64,000 bases of DNA from positions 693,444-757,443 of the forward strand of contig NZ_BPIG01000001.1 of the NCBI RefSeq assembly GCF_026003995.1, in the 5' to 3' direction. Below the pieces are notes generated by a model that made no database searches, was not told the origin of the DNA, and saw nothing but the letters and a program-made list of their open reading frames with translations. The DNA is from Tepidiforma sp. (GTDB taxonomy: Bacteria; Chloroflexota; Dehalococcoidia; Tepidiformales; Tepidiformaceae). Positions 26,285-34,615 of this stretch are shown in pieces. Within the stretch, counting starts at the first letter, position 1; each line of letters starts with the position of its first letter. A program made the position numbers and the translations under genes.

Positions 26285-26749
26285 TCAGTCGCGCAGTTCG
26301 ACGACCATTTCGATTTCGACGGGGATCCCGAAGGGGAGGTCGTGCATGCCGACGGCTGAGCGGGCGTGCCGGCCGCGTTCGCCGAAGAGCTCGATGAGGA
26401 GGTCGGAGGCGCCGTTGATGACGGCGGGCTGCTGGCCGAAATCGGGAGTGCAGCGGACCATCCCGAGGAGCTTCACGACCCGGGCGACGCGGTCGAGGCT
26501 GCCGATTTCGCCTTTGAGCGAGCCGAGGAGGGCGAGGGCGGTGAGCCGCGCGGCGCGGTAGCCGTCCTCGACGGTGAGGCCGTCGCCGAGGCGGCCGCGG
26601 AGCAGGGGCTGGCCGTCGTTCCCCGTCGGGCCGTGACCGGAGAGGAAGACGAGGCTGCCGGTGCGCACGGCCGGGACGAAGCTGGCGGGCGGCGCGAACG
26701 GCGGCGGCAGTTCGAGGCCGAGGGTGGCGAGCCGTTCCTCGGGGCTCAC
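26285..26749 (-). CDS. RidA family protein (YjgF/YER057c/UK114)
   Basis: A 154-aa protein with the RidA layout: FVPAVRTGSLVFLSGHGPTG, TVEDGYRAARLTALALLGSLKGEIGSLDRVARVVKLLGMV and the end HARSAVGMHDLPFGIPVEIEMVVELRD. The family includes enamine/imine deaminases that clear reactive PLP by-products. The usual substrate-binding arginine (R in NxRPxxG/CxxV types) is replaced by MVRCTPDF with no obvious R105 equivalent, so deaminase activity is uncertain. It overlaps the upstream DinB-like gene by 4 nt. Confidence 0.85.
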   Translation of the reverse strand: MSPEERLATLGLELPPPFAPPASFVPAVRTGSLVFLSGHGPTGNDGQPLLRGRLGDGLTVEDGYRAARLTALALLGSLKGEIGSLDRVARVVKLLGMVRCTPDFGQQPAVINGASDLLIELFGERGRHARSAVGMHDLPFGIPVEIEMVVELRD

Positions 26750-27219
26750 CGGCGGCGCGCGGCGAGCCAGGCGTCGAGCTCGGGCTGGTGCTCCTCGAAG
26801 TGGCCGATGCCGGCGCCCTGCAGGAGCCGGTTGCCGATGCGCGGGCGGCCGGACTCCGGGTCGATGCCGTAGCGATCCTCGGGGAGCGCCTCAGCCGCCG
26901 CCCGGTAGGCCGCATAGGCCGCGTCCCAATCGTCGAGCGCAGCGCGGACGGGAAGGGCGGCAGCGGCGAAGCGCTGATTCCACGGCTCGGGGTCGGAGTA
27001 GTCGACGCCGGGCGGCGTGGGGCGCTCGCCGCGCGCGACCCGCTCGAGGGCGTCGGTCATTTCGCGGTACCAGCCGGCCATATGGGCGAGGAGCTGCGCG
27101 AGGTTCCACGTGCCGAGCCACGTCTCGGCGTACGCGGCGTCGTCAAGGTCGGCGATGCCGGCGCGGAACCGGCGGTAGCCGTCATCGAGGGCGGCGAGGG
27201 CTTCGGACTTGCTGGACAC
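26746..27219 (-). CDS. DinB/ClbS-like four-helix protein
   Basis: A 157-aa helical protein with the fold pattern of the DinB/ClbS/DfsB superfamily: ALAALDDGYRRFRAGIADLD, TWNLAQLLAHMAGWYREMTDAL and a final IGHFEEHQPELDAWL, with His residues (H46-like and HFEEH) that could bind metal. Some family members are thiol-dependent transferases, and ClbS is a colibactin hydrolase; a specific reaction cannot be named. It is coupled to ridA by an ATGA overlap. Confidence 0.65.
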   Translation of the reverse strand: MSSKSEALAALDDGYRRFRAGIADLDDAAYAETWLGTWNLAQLLAHMAGWYREMTDALERVARGERPTPPGVDYSDPEPWNQRFAAAALPVRAALDDWDAAYAAYRAAAEALPEDRYGIDPESGRPRIGNRLLQGAGIGHFEEHQPELDAWLAARRR

Positions 27220-27248
27220 GCGGAACCTCCTTCAGTGCGGGCCGGCGG

Positions 27249-28688
27249 TCAGGCGATGCCGGCGAGCTTCCTGGCGTATTCGAGGGCCCGGCGCCCGTCG
27301 TAGGCGCGGCTGATCATGAGCTTCTCGGCTTCGAGGGAGCCCTCGGCGTGGATGGCGAGGACGGCGTGGTAGCCGCCAAAGTCGCCGGTGGTGAGGTCGC
27401 TGACCATGTTCATGGCGCGGGTGCGGACTTCGCCGTCGACGCCGGCGCGGCCGCCGAGGTACTTGCGGAGCAGGTCGCCGGTTTCGGGATTGGCGAAGTC
27501 CTCGGCGCCGGGGCCGGTGACGAGCATGCCGCCGGCGATGTCCTGGACGTGCTGGAGCGCCTCGTGGTAGCCGTGGGCGAAGTGGTACTTCGCCATGTTG
27601 GTCGTCAGCGGGTCAGGCGCGAAGATGCCGTGCTCGTCGCCGCGGCCGCGGAGGGCCGCCATTTCGGTGAGGGCGCGGAGGGTTTCGGCGTAGCTGATGA
27701 GGCGGATGAGCTTGTCGCGAACGTGGGCGGCCCGGGCGATGCCGTTGAGGTCGGCCATGAGAAGGGCCGAGCCGACGAGGGCATCGACGAGCGGGAGCTT
27801 GTAGGAGACCGCGGTGAAGCGGTGGTATTCGACGAAGCCGAGCGCGAGCGGGCCGGCGAAGTCGTATTCGCCCGCGAGGAAGACACGCTCCCAGGGGACG
27901 AAGACGTCGTCGAAGATGGTGATGGTCTCCATCATCTTTCGGTCGGCCGAGAGCGGGGCGTCGAACTCGTTCTTCGGGCTGCCGCCGTAGGGGCTGGCGA
28001 CGAGCTTGAGGCCGGGGGTATCGACCGGGATGGCGAAGGCGACGGCGTAGTCGGCGTCGGCCTCGGCCATGGCGCGCGTCGGCAGGACGATGAGCTCGTT
28101 GACGTTCGTCGTGCAGCTGGTGTGCATCTTGGCGCCGCGCACCACGATGCCGTCCGGCCGGCGTTCGACGATGCGGGTGTAGTAGTCGGGATGCGGCTGG
28201 TCGCGCGGGCCGAGGCCGCGGTCGCCCTTCACGTCGGTCTGGGCGACGGAGACGGCGAGGTCGTTGTCGCGGCAGTGGCGGTAGAACGCCTCGACGCGGC
28301 GGTAATAGTCGGTCTCGTACTTCTGGTCGACCTGGCGGGCGACGCGGTGGAGCGCGAAGAGCGCGTCGGTGCCGATCTCTTTGACGAGGACGACGAGCGT
28401 CTTGCCGAGGGCGGTCGCGGTCTCGATGAGGCGGGAGCGCTGGAGGAGGTCGTCGGTGGAGGCCGGGATCTTGTAGTAGCGGGAGTAGGGCTGGCCGTCT
28501 TCGCCGGTGACGACGGCCAGTTCGCGGTACTCGGGGTTTTCGGCCATCTCGAAGTCGAGGCAGGCATGGTGAACGGCCTTCTTGATGACCGGGTGGGTCG
28601 TGACGTCGGCGACGCGTTCGCCGCGGTAGTAGACGGTGCGGCCGTCTTTGAGGGAGTCGATGTACTGCTGGGGGGTGCGGAGTCCCAT
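27249..28688 (-). CDS. 4-hydroxyphenylacetate 3-hydroxylase (HpaB) family flavin-dependent monooxygenase
   Basis: A 479-aa acyl-CoA-dehydrogenase-fold protein of the HpaB superfamily, starting MGLRTPQQYIDSLKDGRTVYYRGERVADVTTHP. Other signatures are AQTDVKGDRGLGP, RGAKMHTSCTTNVNE, DDVFVPWERVFLAGEYD and QDIAGGMLVTGPGAEDF. The superfamily also contains the [4Fe-4S] 4-hydroxybutyryl-CoA dehydratases, but the CxxxC pair and the later Cys of those enzymes are missing, so a flavin-reductase-dependent aromatic hydroxylase is more likely. No HpaC reductase is adjacent. It has its own -10 and lies downstream of a terminator. Confidence 0.85.
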   Translation of the reverse strand: MGLRTPQQYIDSLKDGRTVYYRGERVADVTTHPVIKKAVHHACLDFEMAENPEYRELAVVTGEDGQPYSRYYKIPASTDDLLQRSRLIETATALGKTLVVLVKEIGTDALFALHRVARQVDQKYETDYYRRVEAFYRHCRDNDLAVSVAQTDVKGDRGLGPRDQPHPDYYTRIVERRPDGIVVRGAKMHTSCTTNVNELIVLPTRAMAEADADYAVAFAIPVDTPGLKLVASPYGGSPKNEFDAPLSADRKMMETITIFDDVFVPWERVFLAGEYDFAGPLALGFVEYHRFTAVSYKLPLVDALVGSALLMADLNGIARAAHVRDKLIRLISYAETLRALTEMAALRGRGDEHGIFAPDPLTTNMAKYHFAHGYHEALQHVQDIAGGMLVTGPGAEDFANPETGDLLRKYLGGRAGVDGEVRTRAMNMVSDLTTGDFGGYHAVLAIHAEGSLEAEKLMISRAYDGRRALEYARKLAGIA

Positions 28689-28742
28689 GTGGGGGAGCTG
28701 TCCTCCGGGGCGGTGAGTGGGGCGGCCGGGCCGCCGTGGAGG

Positions 28743-28748
28743 ATTGTA
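28743..28748 (-). promoter_or_regulatory. candidate -10 (TACAAT) for the HpaB-family gene
   Basis: Minus-strand TACAAT, 55 nt before the ATG at 28688 and 35 nt after the upstream terminator. The -35 is poor. GGAGG lies 13 nt before the ATG, a rather long spacing. Confidence 0.4.
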
Positions 28749-28782
28749 CGCCCCGGCAGGCGGTTGGTTCTGCGGGCGCGAA

Positions 28783-28808
28783 GAGGGCCCCTCAGAAGCG
28801 GGGCCCTC
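28783..28808 (-). terminator. hairpin terminator after the micropeptide unit
   Basis: On the minus strand GAGGGCCCC-GCTTCTGA-GGGGCCCTC forms a 9-bp stem with an 8-nt loop, followed by a short TT. It separates the two small ORFs upstream from the HpaB-family promoter. Confidence 0.55.
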
Positions 28809-28939
28809 GCTTCGATCGTGCTGCTCCCTGTCGACCCGGCCCCGCTCGGGCGCGCCTCGACCGGAGGCTACGAGCGCGTCAGCGCCGGGTTCGAACCGGC
28901 CGGGGAAGGGAGCCTGCGCGCGGCCCGCCGCAGCGGGCC

Positions 28940-28990
28940 TCACATCGGACGGTGCCACCTCCGGAGCCAGGCGTGGATGCGATGTTTCAC
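28940..28990 (-). CDS. micropeptide ORF B (16 aa), unknown
   Basis: GTG-initiated MKHRIHAWLRRWHRPM, a strongly basic peptide with two Trp and three His. The Shine-Dalgarno is essentially perfect (AAGGAGGTGA at 29004-28995) with 4-nt spacing after it. A GC-rich hairpin (GGCCCGC-TGCG-GCGGGCC) begins right at the stop codon. It follows ORF A by 33 nt on the same strand. No homologue is recognised; a leader peptide, a small membrane-active peptide or a regulatory RNA are all possible. Confidence 0.4.
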   Translation of the reverse strand: MKHRIHAWLRRWHRPM

Positions 28991-29023
28991 CGGGTCACCT
29001 CCTTCGATGGGCTGGGGCCGGGA

Positions 29024-29083
29024 CTATCTCTGCACGACCCAGACTCCGTAGAGGGCGTGGAGGCGGTGGGTGTTGCGCTTCAT
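29024..29083 (-). CDS. micropeptide ORF A (19 aa), unknown
   Basis: ATG-initiated MKRNTHRLHALYGVWVVQR, with GGAGG 8 nt upstream. An overlapping ATG at 29090 in another frame has a worse, too-close spacing. A weak -10 (GATACT, 29144-29139) would give a leader of about 50 nt. The ORF lies in the 527-nt gap between htpX and the HpaB-family gene, which otherwise holds ORF B, hairpins and the terminator. Nothing else in that gap looks coding. Confidence 0.4.
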   Translation of the reverse strand: MKRNTHRLHALYGVWVVQR

Positions 29084-29215
29084 CGCTCATCCCTCCTTCC
29101 CGGGCGTTCGGCCGGGGTTCGGCCGAGGCTCCAAAGCGAGTATCGAGCAGGCCGGGAGGCGCGTCGCGGGCCATTGGGTGCAGCCGCGCTGGGCCGAGCG
29201 GACCGGTTTGGACGG

Positions 29216-30142
29216 CTACATGCTCCGCAGGAGGCGGATGCGCTCTTCGATGGGCGGGTGGGTGTTGAAGAGGTTGTTGAGGAAACTCTGGTGCTCGCGG
29301 AGCGGGTTGTAGATGTAGAGGTGGGCGGTCGCCTTGTTCGCGGCTTCGAGCGGTTCGGGGTCGGCCGCGATCTTTTCGAGGGCGCGGGCGAGCGCCTCCG
29401 GGTGGCGGCAGAGGAGCGCGCCGGAGGCATCGGCGAGGTATTCGCGCTGGCGGCTGATGGCGAATTTCAGCGCCTGGGCGACGATCGGCGCGAGGATGGC
29501 CGCGATGATGGCGAGGAGGACGAGGATCACCGCCCCGCCGCCGCCCTTGTCCCTGCTGCCGCGGCGGGCCCCGGCGCCCCAGTAGGTCCAGCGCAGGAAG
29601 AAGTCGCTGAGCAGGACGACGACGCCGACGAGGACGGTGGCGATGGTCATCACCCGGATGTCGTAGTTGCCGATGTGGGACATTTCGTGGGCGAGGACGG
29701 CTTCGAGCTCGATGGGTTCGAGCTTCTGGAGGAGGCCGCGGGTGACGACGATGTGGGCGTGCTGCGGGTCGCGGCCGGTCGCGAAGGCGTTCGGTGCGCT
29801 GTCCTCGAGCACCCAGGTGCGGGGCATCGGCAGGCCGGCCCCGATGGCCAGGTTTTCGACCCGGCGGACGTACTCCCACTCCTGCTCTTTGGTCACCTCG
29901 TGGGCGCCGGATATCGAGAGGACGACGCTGGAGGCGGCGAAATAGCTGAAGACCGCGTAGATGATGATGGCGATGCCGGCGATGCCGAGCGCGCCGATCG
30001 GCAGGCCGAGCGCGTAGATGATGAGCCCGGCGAGCGCGGTGGTGATGGCGACGAAAGCCACCATCAGGATCCACGTCGTGCGGCGGTTGGCCGCGATGCG
30101 GTCGTAGATGAGGACGGAGCCCGGGACGGGGGCGGAGGTCAT
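29216..30142 (-). CDS. htpX: M48 family zinc metalloprotease HtpX
   Basis: A 308-aa membrane protease for quality control of inner-membrane proteins. Two N-terminal helices (WILMVAFVAITTALAGLIIYALG, IGALGIAGIAIIIYAVFSYF) precede SAPNAFATGRDPQHAHIVVTRGLL. The zinc-binding HEMSHIGNYD and the third ligand region REYLADASGALL follow, with two more hydrophobic segments between. The C-terminal LFNTHPPIEERIRLLR is typical. It follows lemA by 37 nt, a common pairing. Confidence 0.93.
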   Translation of the reverse strand: MTSAPVPGSVLIYDRIAANRRTTWILMVAFVAITTALAGLIIYALGLPIGALGIAGIAIIIYAVFSYFAASSVVLSISGAHEVTKEQEWEYVRRVENLAIGAGLPMPRTWVLEDSAPNAFATGRDPQHAHIVVTRGLLQKLEPIELEAVLAHEMSHIGNYDIRVMTIATVLVGVVVLLSDFFLRWTYWGAGARRGSRDKGGGGAVILVLLAIIAAILAPIVAQALKFAISRQREYLADASGALLCRHPEALARALEKIAADPEPLEAANKATAHLYIYNPLREHQSFLNNLFNTHPPIEERIRLLRSM

Positions 30143-30179
30143 GCGCGGAGGTTCGAGCCGCGAAAGCGGACGCGCTGCG

Positions 30180-30749
30180 TCAGTTGCTCACGAACGAGAC
30201 GCGGACGTCCTCGCGGGCGGCGTCTTCGGCCTCGTAGAACTCGGCGGGCTCGAAGTTGAACATGCCGGCGATGATGGAGCTGGGGACGGTCGCGATCTTT
30301 TCGTTGTAGACGCGGACGTTGGAGTTATAGAACTGGCGGGCGTAGGCGATCTTGTCTTCGGTGTCGGTGAGTTCGCGCTGGAGTTCGAGGAAGTTCTGGT
30401 TGGCTTTGAGGTCGGGGTAGGCCTCAGCGACGGCGAAGAGGGAGCGGAGGGCGCCGGTGAGGATGTTGTCGGCCTGGGCCGCCTGGCCGGGCGTCTGCGC
30501 ACGGTCGAGCATCGCGCGGGCGCGGGTGACGTTCTCCAGCGTCTCTTTTTCGTGGGCGGCGTAGCCTTTGACGGTCTCGACGAGGTTGGGGATGAGGCTG
30601 GAGCGGCGCTTCAGCTGGACGTCGATGCCGGACCAGGCCTCCTTGACGCGGATGCGGGCGCGGGCGAGGGAGTTGTACAGCCCGATGACCCAGAGGACGA
30701 GGAGGAGGACCGCGACGATGACGACGATGAGGACGATGAGACCGGTCAC
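30180..30749 (-). CDS. lemA: LemA family protein
   Basis: A 189-aa protein with one N-terminal membrane helix ([26 protein letters not shown]) and the LemA helical bundle: [45 protein letters not shown], then [32 protein letters not shown]. The biochemical role is unknown. LemA and HtpX genes are often adjacent, suggesting a shared envelope function. Confidence 0.93.
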   Translation of the reverse strand: MTGLIVLIVVIVAVLLLVLWVIGLYNSLARARIRVKEAWSGIDVQLKRRSSLIPNLVETVKGYAAHEKETLENVTRARAMLDRAQTPGQAAQADNILTGALRSLFAVAEAYPDLKANQNFLELQRELTDTEDKIAYARQFYNSNVRVYNEKIATVPSSIIAGMFNFEPAEFYEAEDAAREDVRVSFVSN

Positions 30750-30793
30750 GAGGACGCTCCGTGGAGTGCTGCGGGCATGCTACCACAGACGGT

Positions 30794-30819
30794 AAAGGGC
30801 GCCGCGACGGGCGCCCTTT
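30794..30819 (-). terminator. hairpin terminator after the CoA-transferase operon
   Basis: AAAGGGCGCC / GGCGCCCTTT, a perfect 10-bp stem with a 6-nt loop whose arm ends in TTT. It lies between the stop at 30845 and lemA (start 30749). Confidence 0.65.
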
Positions 30820-30844
30820 CCGATGTCAACCGGCGGTAACGAAC

Positions 30845-32101
30845 CTAGACGAGGACGCCCTCGGCGAGGAGGTCGGCGACCTCGTCCATGGAGAGGCCGA
30901 TGATGCGCTCGCAGACGTCCATGGTGTGCTCGCCGAGCAGCGGCGCGGGGCCGGGGACGGAGCCGGGGGTGGCGCTAAGGCGGAAGGCGGGGCCATCGTG
31001 GGCTTCGCGGCCCGCTTCGGGGTGCTCGACGTACTGGTAGTAACCGCGGGCGCGCATGTGGGGGTCGCGCTCGAGCAGGTCCTGCGCGTTCTGGACGACG
31101 CCGGCGGGGACGCCCGCAGCCTGGAGCGCGGCGGCCACGTCTTCGGCTTTGCGGTCGCGGACCCAGCTGCCGATGAGCGCCTCGAGTTCGTCTTCGTTGG
31201 CTTTGCGGGCGTCGAAGGTGGCGAACTTCGGGTCGGTCGCGGCTTCGGGGTGACCGAGGGCTGCGGCAGCGGCCGCCCATTCGCGGTCGTCGCGGCAGGC
31301 GATGACGACCCAGCGGTCGACGGAGCCGACGGATTCGGGGTCATCGGCGCAGCGGAAGGCGCCGTGGGGGCTGTAGTTGAGGCTGCGGTTCCCCATGCGG
31401 GAGGGGTTCTCGCCGTTGACGAGATATTCGAGCACAGCGGTGCCGAGGGTGTTGACGACCGATTCGAGCTGCGGGAGTTCGATGAGCTGGCCCTTGCCGG
31501 TGCGGTTGCGGTAGCGCAGGGCGGCGAGAATGGCGGTGACCGTGTGGCCGGGGTTGATGACGTAGTCGGGGTAGTTGGTGCCGACGCCAATCGGCGGGCG
31601 GTTGGGGAAGCCGCTCATGTGGCTGATGCCGGTGACGGGCGTGAGGACGGCGCCGAAGCCGAGGAAGTCGCGGTGGGGGCCGGTGAGACCCTGCATCGGC
31701 GCGTAGGCGGCGATGATGCGGGGGTTGCGCGCGCTGATCTGCTCATAGCGGAGGTTCCACTTGTCGATGACGCGCGGGGTGAAGTTGGTCAGGAAGATGT
31801 CGCACTTCTCGATGAGCCGGTAGGCGACTTCCTGCCCTTTCGGGACGTTGAGGTTGAGCTGGAGCGAGAGCTTGCCGGTGTTGAAGTTGTTGAAGTAGCC
31901 CGAGACGTTGTAACCGGACTTGAAGGTGCCGTCCGGGTTCATGGCAAACGGGTGGACCCGGCGGAGGCCGTCGGGCCGGGTTTCGGACTCGACGCGGACG
32001 ACTTCGGCGCCGAACTGGGAGAGGGTGTTGCCGGCGATGGGGCCGGCGCCGTACCACGAGAAATCGGCGACGCGGAGGCCTTCGAGGGGTTTTTTCGGCA
32101 T
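30845..32101 (-). CDS. CaiB/BaiF (class III) CoA-transferase
   Basis: A 418-aa family III CoA-transferase, which moves CoA between acyl acids. It shows LEGLRVADFSWYGAGPIAGNTLSQFGAEVVRVES, the catalytic Asp in GVGTNYPDYVINPGHTVTAIL, and DRWVVIACRDDREWAAAAAALGHPE. The substrate is unknown. It is the last gene of a three-gene unit with a second CoA-transferase (10-nt gap) and a nitronate monooxygenase, suggesting catabolism of a carboxylic acid. The terminator follows 26 nt after the stop. Confidence 0.92.
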   Translation of the reverse strand: MPKKPLEGLRVADFSWYGAGPIAGNTLSQFGAEVVRVESETRPDGLRRVHPFAMNPDGTFKSGYNVSGYFNNFNTGKLSLQLNLNVPKGQEVAYRLIEKCDIFLTNFTPRVIDKWNLRYEQISARNPRIIAAYAPMQGLTGPHRDFLGFGAVLTPVTGISHMSGFPNRPPIGVGTNYPDYVINPGHTVTAILAALRYRNRTGKGQLIELPQLESVVNTLGTAVLEYLVNGENPSRMGNRSLNYSPHGAFRCADDPESVGSVDRWVVIACRDDREWAAAAAALGHPEAATDPKFATFDARKANEDELEALIGSWVRDRKAEDVAAALQAAGVPAGVVQNAQDLLERDPHMRARGYYQYVEHPEAGREAHDGPAFRLSATPGSVPGPAPLLGEHTMDVCERIIGLSMDEVADLLAEGVLV

Positions 32102-32111
32102 CGGGAGCTCC

Positions 32112-33344
32112 TTAGCGCAGCTGCGCGAGGATGGCGTCGGTGTGTTCGCCGAGCCGCGGCGGCCGGGCGATGACGGCGGGGGTTTCGGAGAGACGGTAGG
32201 GCGGGCCGGGGAATTCGACGGTGCCGCCGAGCGGGGATTCGATGCGGACGAACCAGTCCCGGGCGCGGAGCTGGGTGTTCTCAGCGATGTCTTTCGGGGT
32301 CGAGACGATCCCGATGAGGAGCTGGCGCTGCTGGCCTTCTTCGTAGGCTTCGCGGGCGCTCATCGTCGCGAAGAAGTCGAGAATCGTCTTCGTGATGACC
32401 GGGATGTGGGGCAGGACGTCGGCCGCCGCCGCGGGGTTGGACATGAGCTGGGTGAGCCAGGCCATGTTGAGCTGGTTGACGATCGTGCGGTAGGGCTCGT
32501 CGTCGAGCGGGCCCTGGAGGCCTTTTTCGCGCATCCAGTCGACGAGGGCGGGGAGGTCTTTGCCGGCGGGGGCGAGGATGTAGAGCGAGACGTAGCCGTC
32601 GGTGCACTTCGCGACGCCCGTCGCCGGGAGCGGGATGGGGAGCATGCCGAGCTCGCCGGTGCGGACGCGGTTGCGCTTTTGGAAGTCCCACGTCTGCATG
32701 GCGGTTTCCTGGGCCATGGAGAGGGCTTCCTGGGCGGAGACGTCGACGAGCTGGCCTTCGCCGGTCGCCTCGGCATGGAGGAGGGCCATGAGCGTGCCCT
32801 GGGCGGCCTGGATGCTCGCGGAGATGTCGGCCTGGCGGCCGTAGATCATGTTCGGCGGGTCGGCCGGTTCGCCGGCGAGGGTCATGATGCCGCCCATCGC
32901 CTGGCCGACGATGTCGCTGTACGCCCAGCCGGCGTGGGGGCCGTCCTGGCCGAAGCCGGTGACGGAGGTATAGACGATCGTGGGCTTTTCCGCGCGGAGG
33001 GTCTCGTAGCCGAGGCCGCGTTCGGCCAGGAAGCCGACGGGGTTGTCCTCGAGGACGATGTCGGCGGTGAGGGCGAGCCGCCGGGCGAGCGCGCGCCCTT
33101 CATCCGTCTCGAGGTCGAGCACGACGGACTTCTTCGAAGTGTTGTGGACCCAGAAGGCGAGGGAGGCGTTCGGGTCGCCCTCGTGGCCTTTCACGAAGGG
33201 GCGGGCATGGCGGAGGCGGCCGCCGCCGGGCGGCTCGACCTTGATGACCTCGGCGCCGAGGTCGGCGAGGAGGCGGCCGCAGTAGGCCGCGGTTTCATCG
33301 GCGAATTCGACGACGCGGATACCGTCGAGGGCGCGGTCGGGCAT
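32112..33344 (-). CDS. CaiB/BaiF (class III) CoA-transferase
   Basis: A 410-aa second family III CoA-transferase: LDGIRVVEFADETAAYCGRLLADLGAEVIKVEPPGGG, NTSKKSVVLDLETDEGRA, TSVTGFGQDGPHAGW and the Asp-containing YGRQADISASIQAAQGTLMALLHAEATGEGQLVDVS. It is clearly diverged from its neighbour, so the two may form a hetero-oligomer or act on different acyl groups. It follows the nitronate monooxygenase by 3 nt. Confidence 0.92.
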   Translation of the reverse strand: MPDRALDGIRVVEFADETAAYCGRLLADLGAEVIKVEPPGGGRLRHARPFVKGHEGDPNASLAFWVHNTSKKSVVLDLETDEGRALARRLALTADIVLEDNPVGFLAERGLGYETLRAEKPTIVYTSVTGFGQDGPHAGWAYSDIVGQAMGGIMTLAGEPADPPNMIYGRQADISASIQAAQGTLMALLHAEATGEGQLVDVSAQEALSMAQETAMQTWDFQKRNRVRTGELGMLPIPLPATGVAKCTDGYVSLYILAPAGKDLPALVDWMREKGLQGPLDDEPYRTIVNQLNMAWLTQLMSNPAAAADVLPHIPVITKTILDFFATMSAREAYEEGQQRQLLIGIVSTPKDIAENTQLRARDWFVRIESPLGGTVEFPGPPYRLSETPAVIARPPRLGEHTDAILAQLR

Positions 33345-33347
33345 CGG

Positions 33348-34514
33348 TCAGGACTCCGGGACGGCGGTGACGCGGGCGGGGAGGTCGCGCGCGAGGATCT
33401 GGGCGGCCTGGGCCACCATGTCGTGGAGGATGTCGGCGGCGGGGCGGATGCGGTTGAGCATGCCGGAGATTTGACCGGCGGCGTTCATGAGGAGGTCTTC
33501 GCGGCCGGCCTGGCGGCAGGAGTAGACGAGGTCCTGGATGAGCAGGCCCTGGAGGCCCATCGGCAGGGCCTGGATGCCGGCGGCCTCCCAGGCCTCGATG
33601 AGCGGGTTGGTGATGTTGCGCATCGTCTTGCCGGAGTAGAGGCGGGTGACGCGGGTGTCCTCGTCGGTGGCGGCGAGGATGCGCTGCTTCTGGAGAGCGG
33701 GCTGATTCGCTTCTTCGGAGACGAGGAAGGCGGTGCCGCACCAGACGCCGATGGCGCCGAGCGCAAGGGCGGCGACGATGCCGCGGCCATCGGCGATGCC
33801 GCCGGCGGCGACGACCGGCGTCGGGGCGACGGCGTCGACGACCTGGGGGACGAGCGCCATGGTGGCGACGCGGCCGGTGTGGCCGCCGGCTTCGGTGCCC
33901 TGCGCCACGACGATGTCGACGCCGGCGGCGGCGACGCGCTTCGCGTTCTTCACGTTTCCGACGAGGGCGAGGACTTTCGTGCCGTTCGCCTTGAGGCGGT
34001 CGAGCCAGGGCGCGGGACTGCCGAGGCCGCTGGCGAAGACGGGCACCTTCTCTTCGATGACGACTTCCATCTGCTCGTCGGACATGCCGCCGGTGCGCGG
34101 GCGGCGGGGCTCAGCGGCAGGCTCGCGGGGCATCTCCTGCCAGGGGACACCGAGTTCTTCGACGATTCTTTTCAGGCCTTCGCGGGCTGCTGCCGGGATG
34201 AGCTCGCGGGGGTCGCGTGGCATTTCACCACCGGCGGCGCCGCCCATGTAGTTGGACGGAAGCAGGAGATCGACACCAAAGGGCTTATCGGTCAGAGAGC
34301 GGACCTTGCGGATCTCTTCGCGCAGGCGCTCGGCGCTGAAGCCGGCGCCGCCGATGACGCCGAGGCCGCCCGCGTTCGAGACCGCGGCGACGAGGGGAGC
34401 GGTCGCAACAGGACCGGTGAGACCGCCGGCGACGGGACCCATGCCGGCGAGGATGACCGGGTATTCGATGCCCAGCAGGTCACAGAGCTCCGTGCGGAGC
34501 ACGGGACGTCCCAT
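33348..34514 (-). CDS. nitronate monooxygenase family (2-nitropropane dioxygenase-like) FMN enzyme
   Basis: A 388-aa TIM-barrel flavoenzyme: LCDLLGIEYPVILAGMGPVAG, AAVSNAGGLGVIGGAGF, KPFGVDLLLPSN, GVDIVVAQGTEAGGHTGRVATMALVP, VVAAGGIADGRGIVAALALGAIGVWCGTAFLVSEEA. The family covers nitronate monooxygenases and related enoyl-ACP-reductase II and trans-acting oxidoreductases, so the true substrate is open. The start at ATG 34514 has GGAGG 5 nt upstream and a TATACT -10 at 34550-34545. It is first in the operon with the two CoA-transferases. Confidence 0.87.
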   Translation of the reverse strand: MGRPVLRTELCDLLGIEYPVILAGMGPVAGGLTGPVATAPLVAAVSNAGGLGVIGGAGFSAERLREEIRKVRSLTDKPFGVDLLLPSNYMGGAAGGEMPRDPRELIPAAAREGLKRIVEELGVPWQEMPREPAAEPRRPRTGGMSDEQMEVVIEEKVPVFASGLGSPAPWLDRLKANGTKVLALVGNVKNAKRVAAAGVDIVVAQGTEAGGHTGRVATMALVPQVVDAVAPTPVVAAGGIADGRGIVAALALGAIGVWCGTAFLVSEEANQPALQKQRILAATDEDTRVTRLYSGKTMRNITNPLIEAWEAAGIQALPMGLQGLLIQDLVYSCRQAGREDLLMNAAGQISGMLNRIRPAADILHDMVAQAAQILARDLPARVTAVPES

Positions 34515-34544
34515 GAGAGCCTCCGTTGGGGGGAGTTGGCGGCG

Positions 34545-34550
34545 AGTATA
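34545..34550 (-). promoter_or_regulatory. candidate -10 (TATACT) of the nitronate monooxygenase operon
   Basis: Minus-strand TATACT, 31 nt before the ATG; the leader would be about 24 nt and contains GGAGG. No good -35. Confidence 0.45.
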
Positions 34551-34615
34551 CGGGACGGCCCGGGAAGCCGCAGGCGCGGTTGGACCCGGCCGCGCGCTCA
34601 CGCGAAACTGGAGCC

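Noticed and set aside
27249-28688. 4-hydroxybutyryl-CoA dehydratase (AbfD)
   Set aside because: Same superfamily, but the [4Fe-4S] cysteines (CxxxC and the later Cys after the conserved His) are missing.
28880-28905. tRNA-like T-arm (GCCGG-TTCGAAC-CCGGC, minus strand)
   Set aside because: No acceptor stem, D-arm or anticodon arm can be built around it; the would-be 3' acceptor strand GCTGACG has no partner at the right distance.
28945-28970. T-box-like AGGTGGCACCG on the minus strand
   Set aside because: It lies inside micropeptide ORF B, there is no stem I or specifier loop, no amino-acid gene follows, and the terminator is about 150 nt away.
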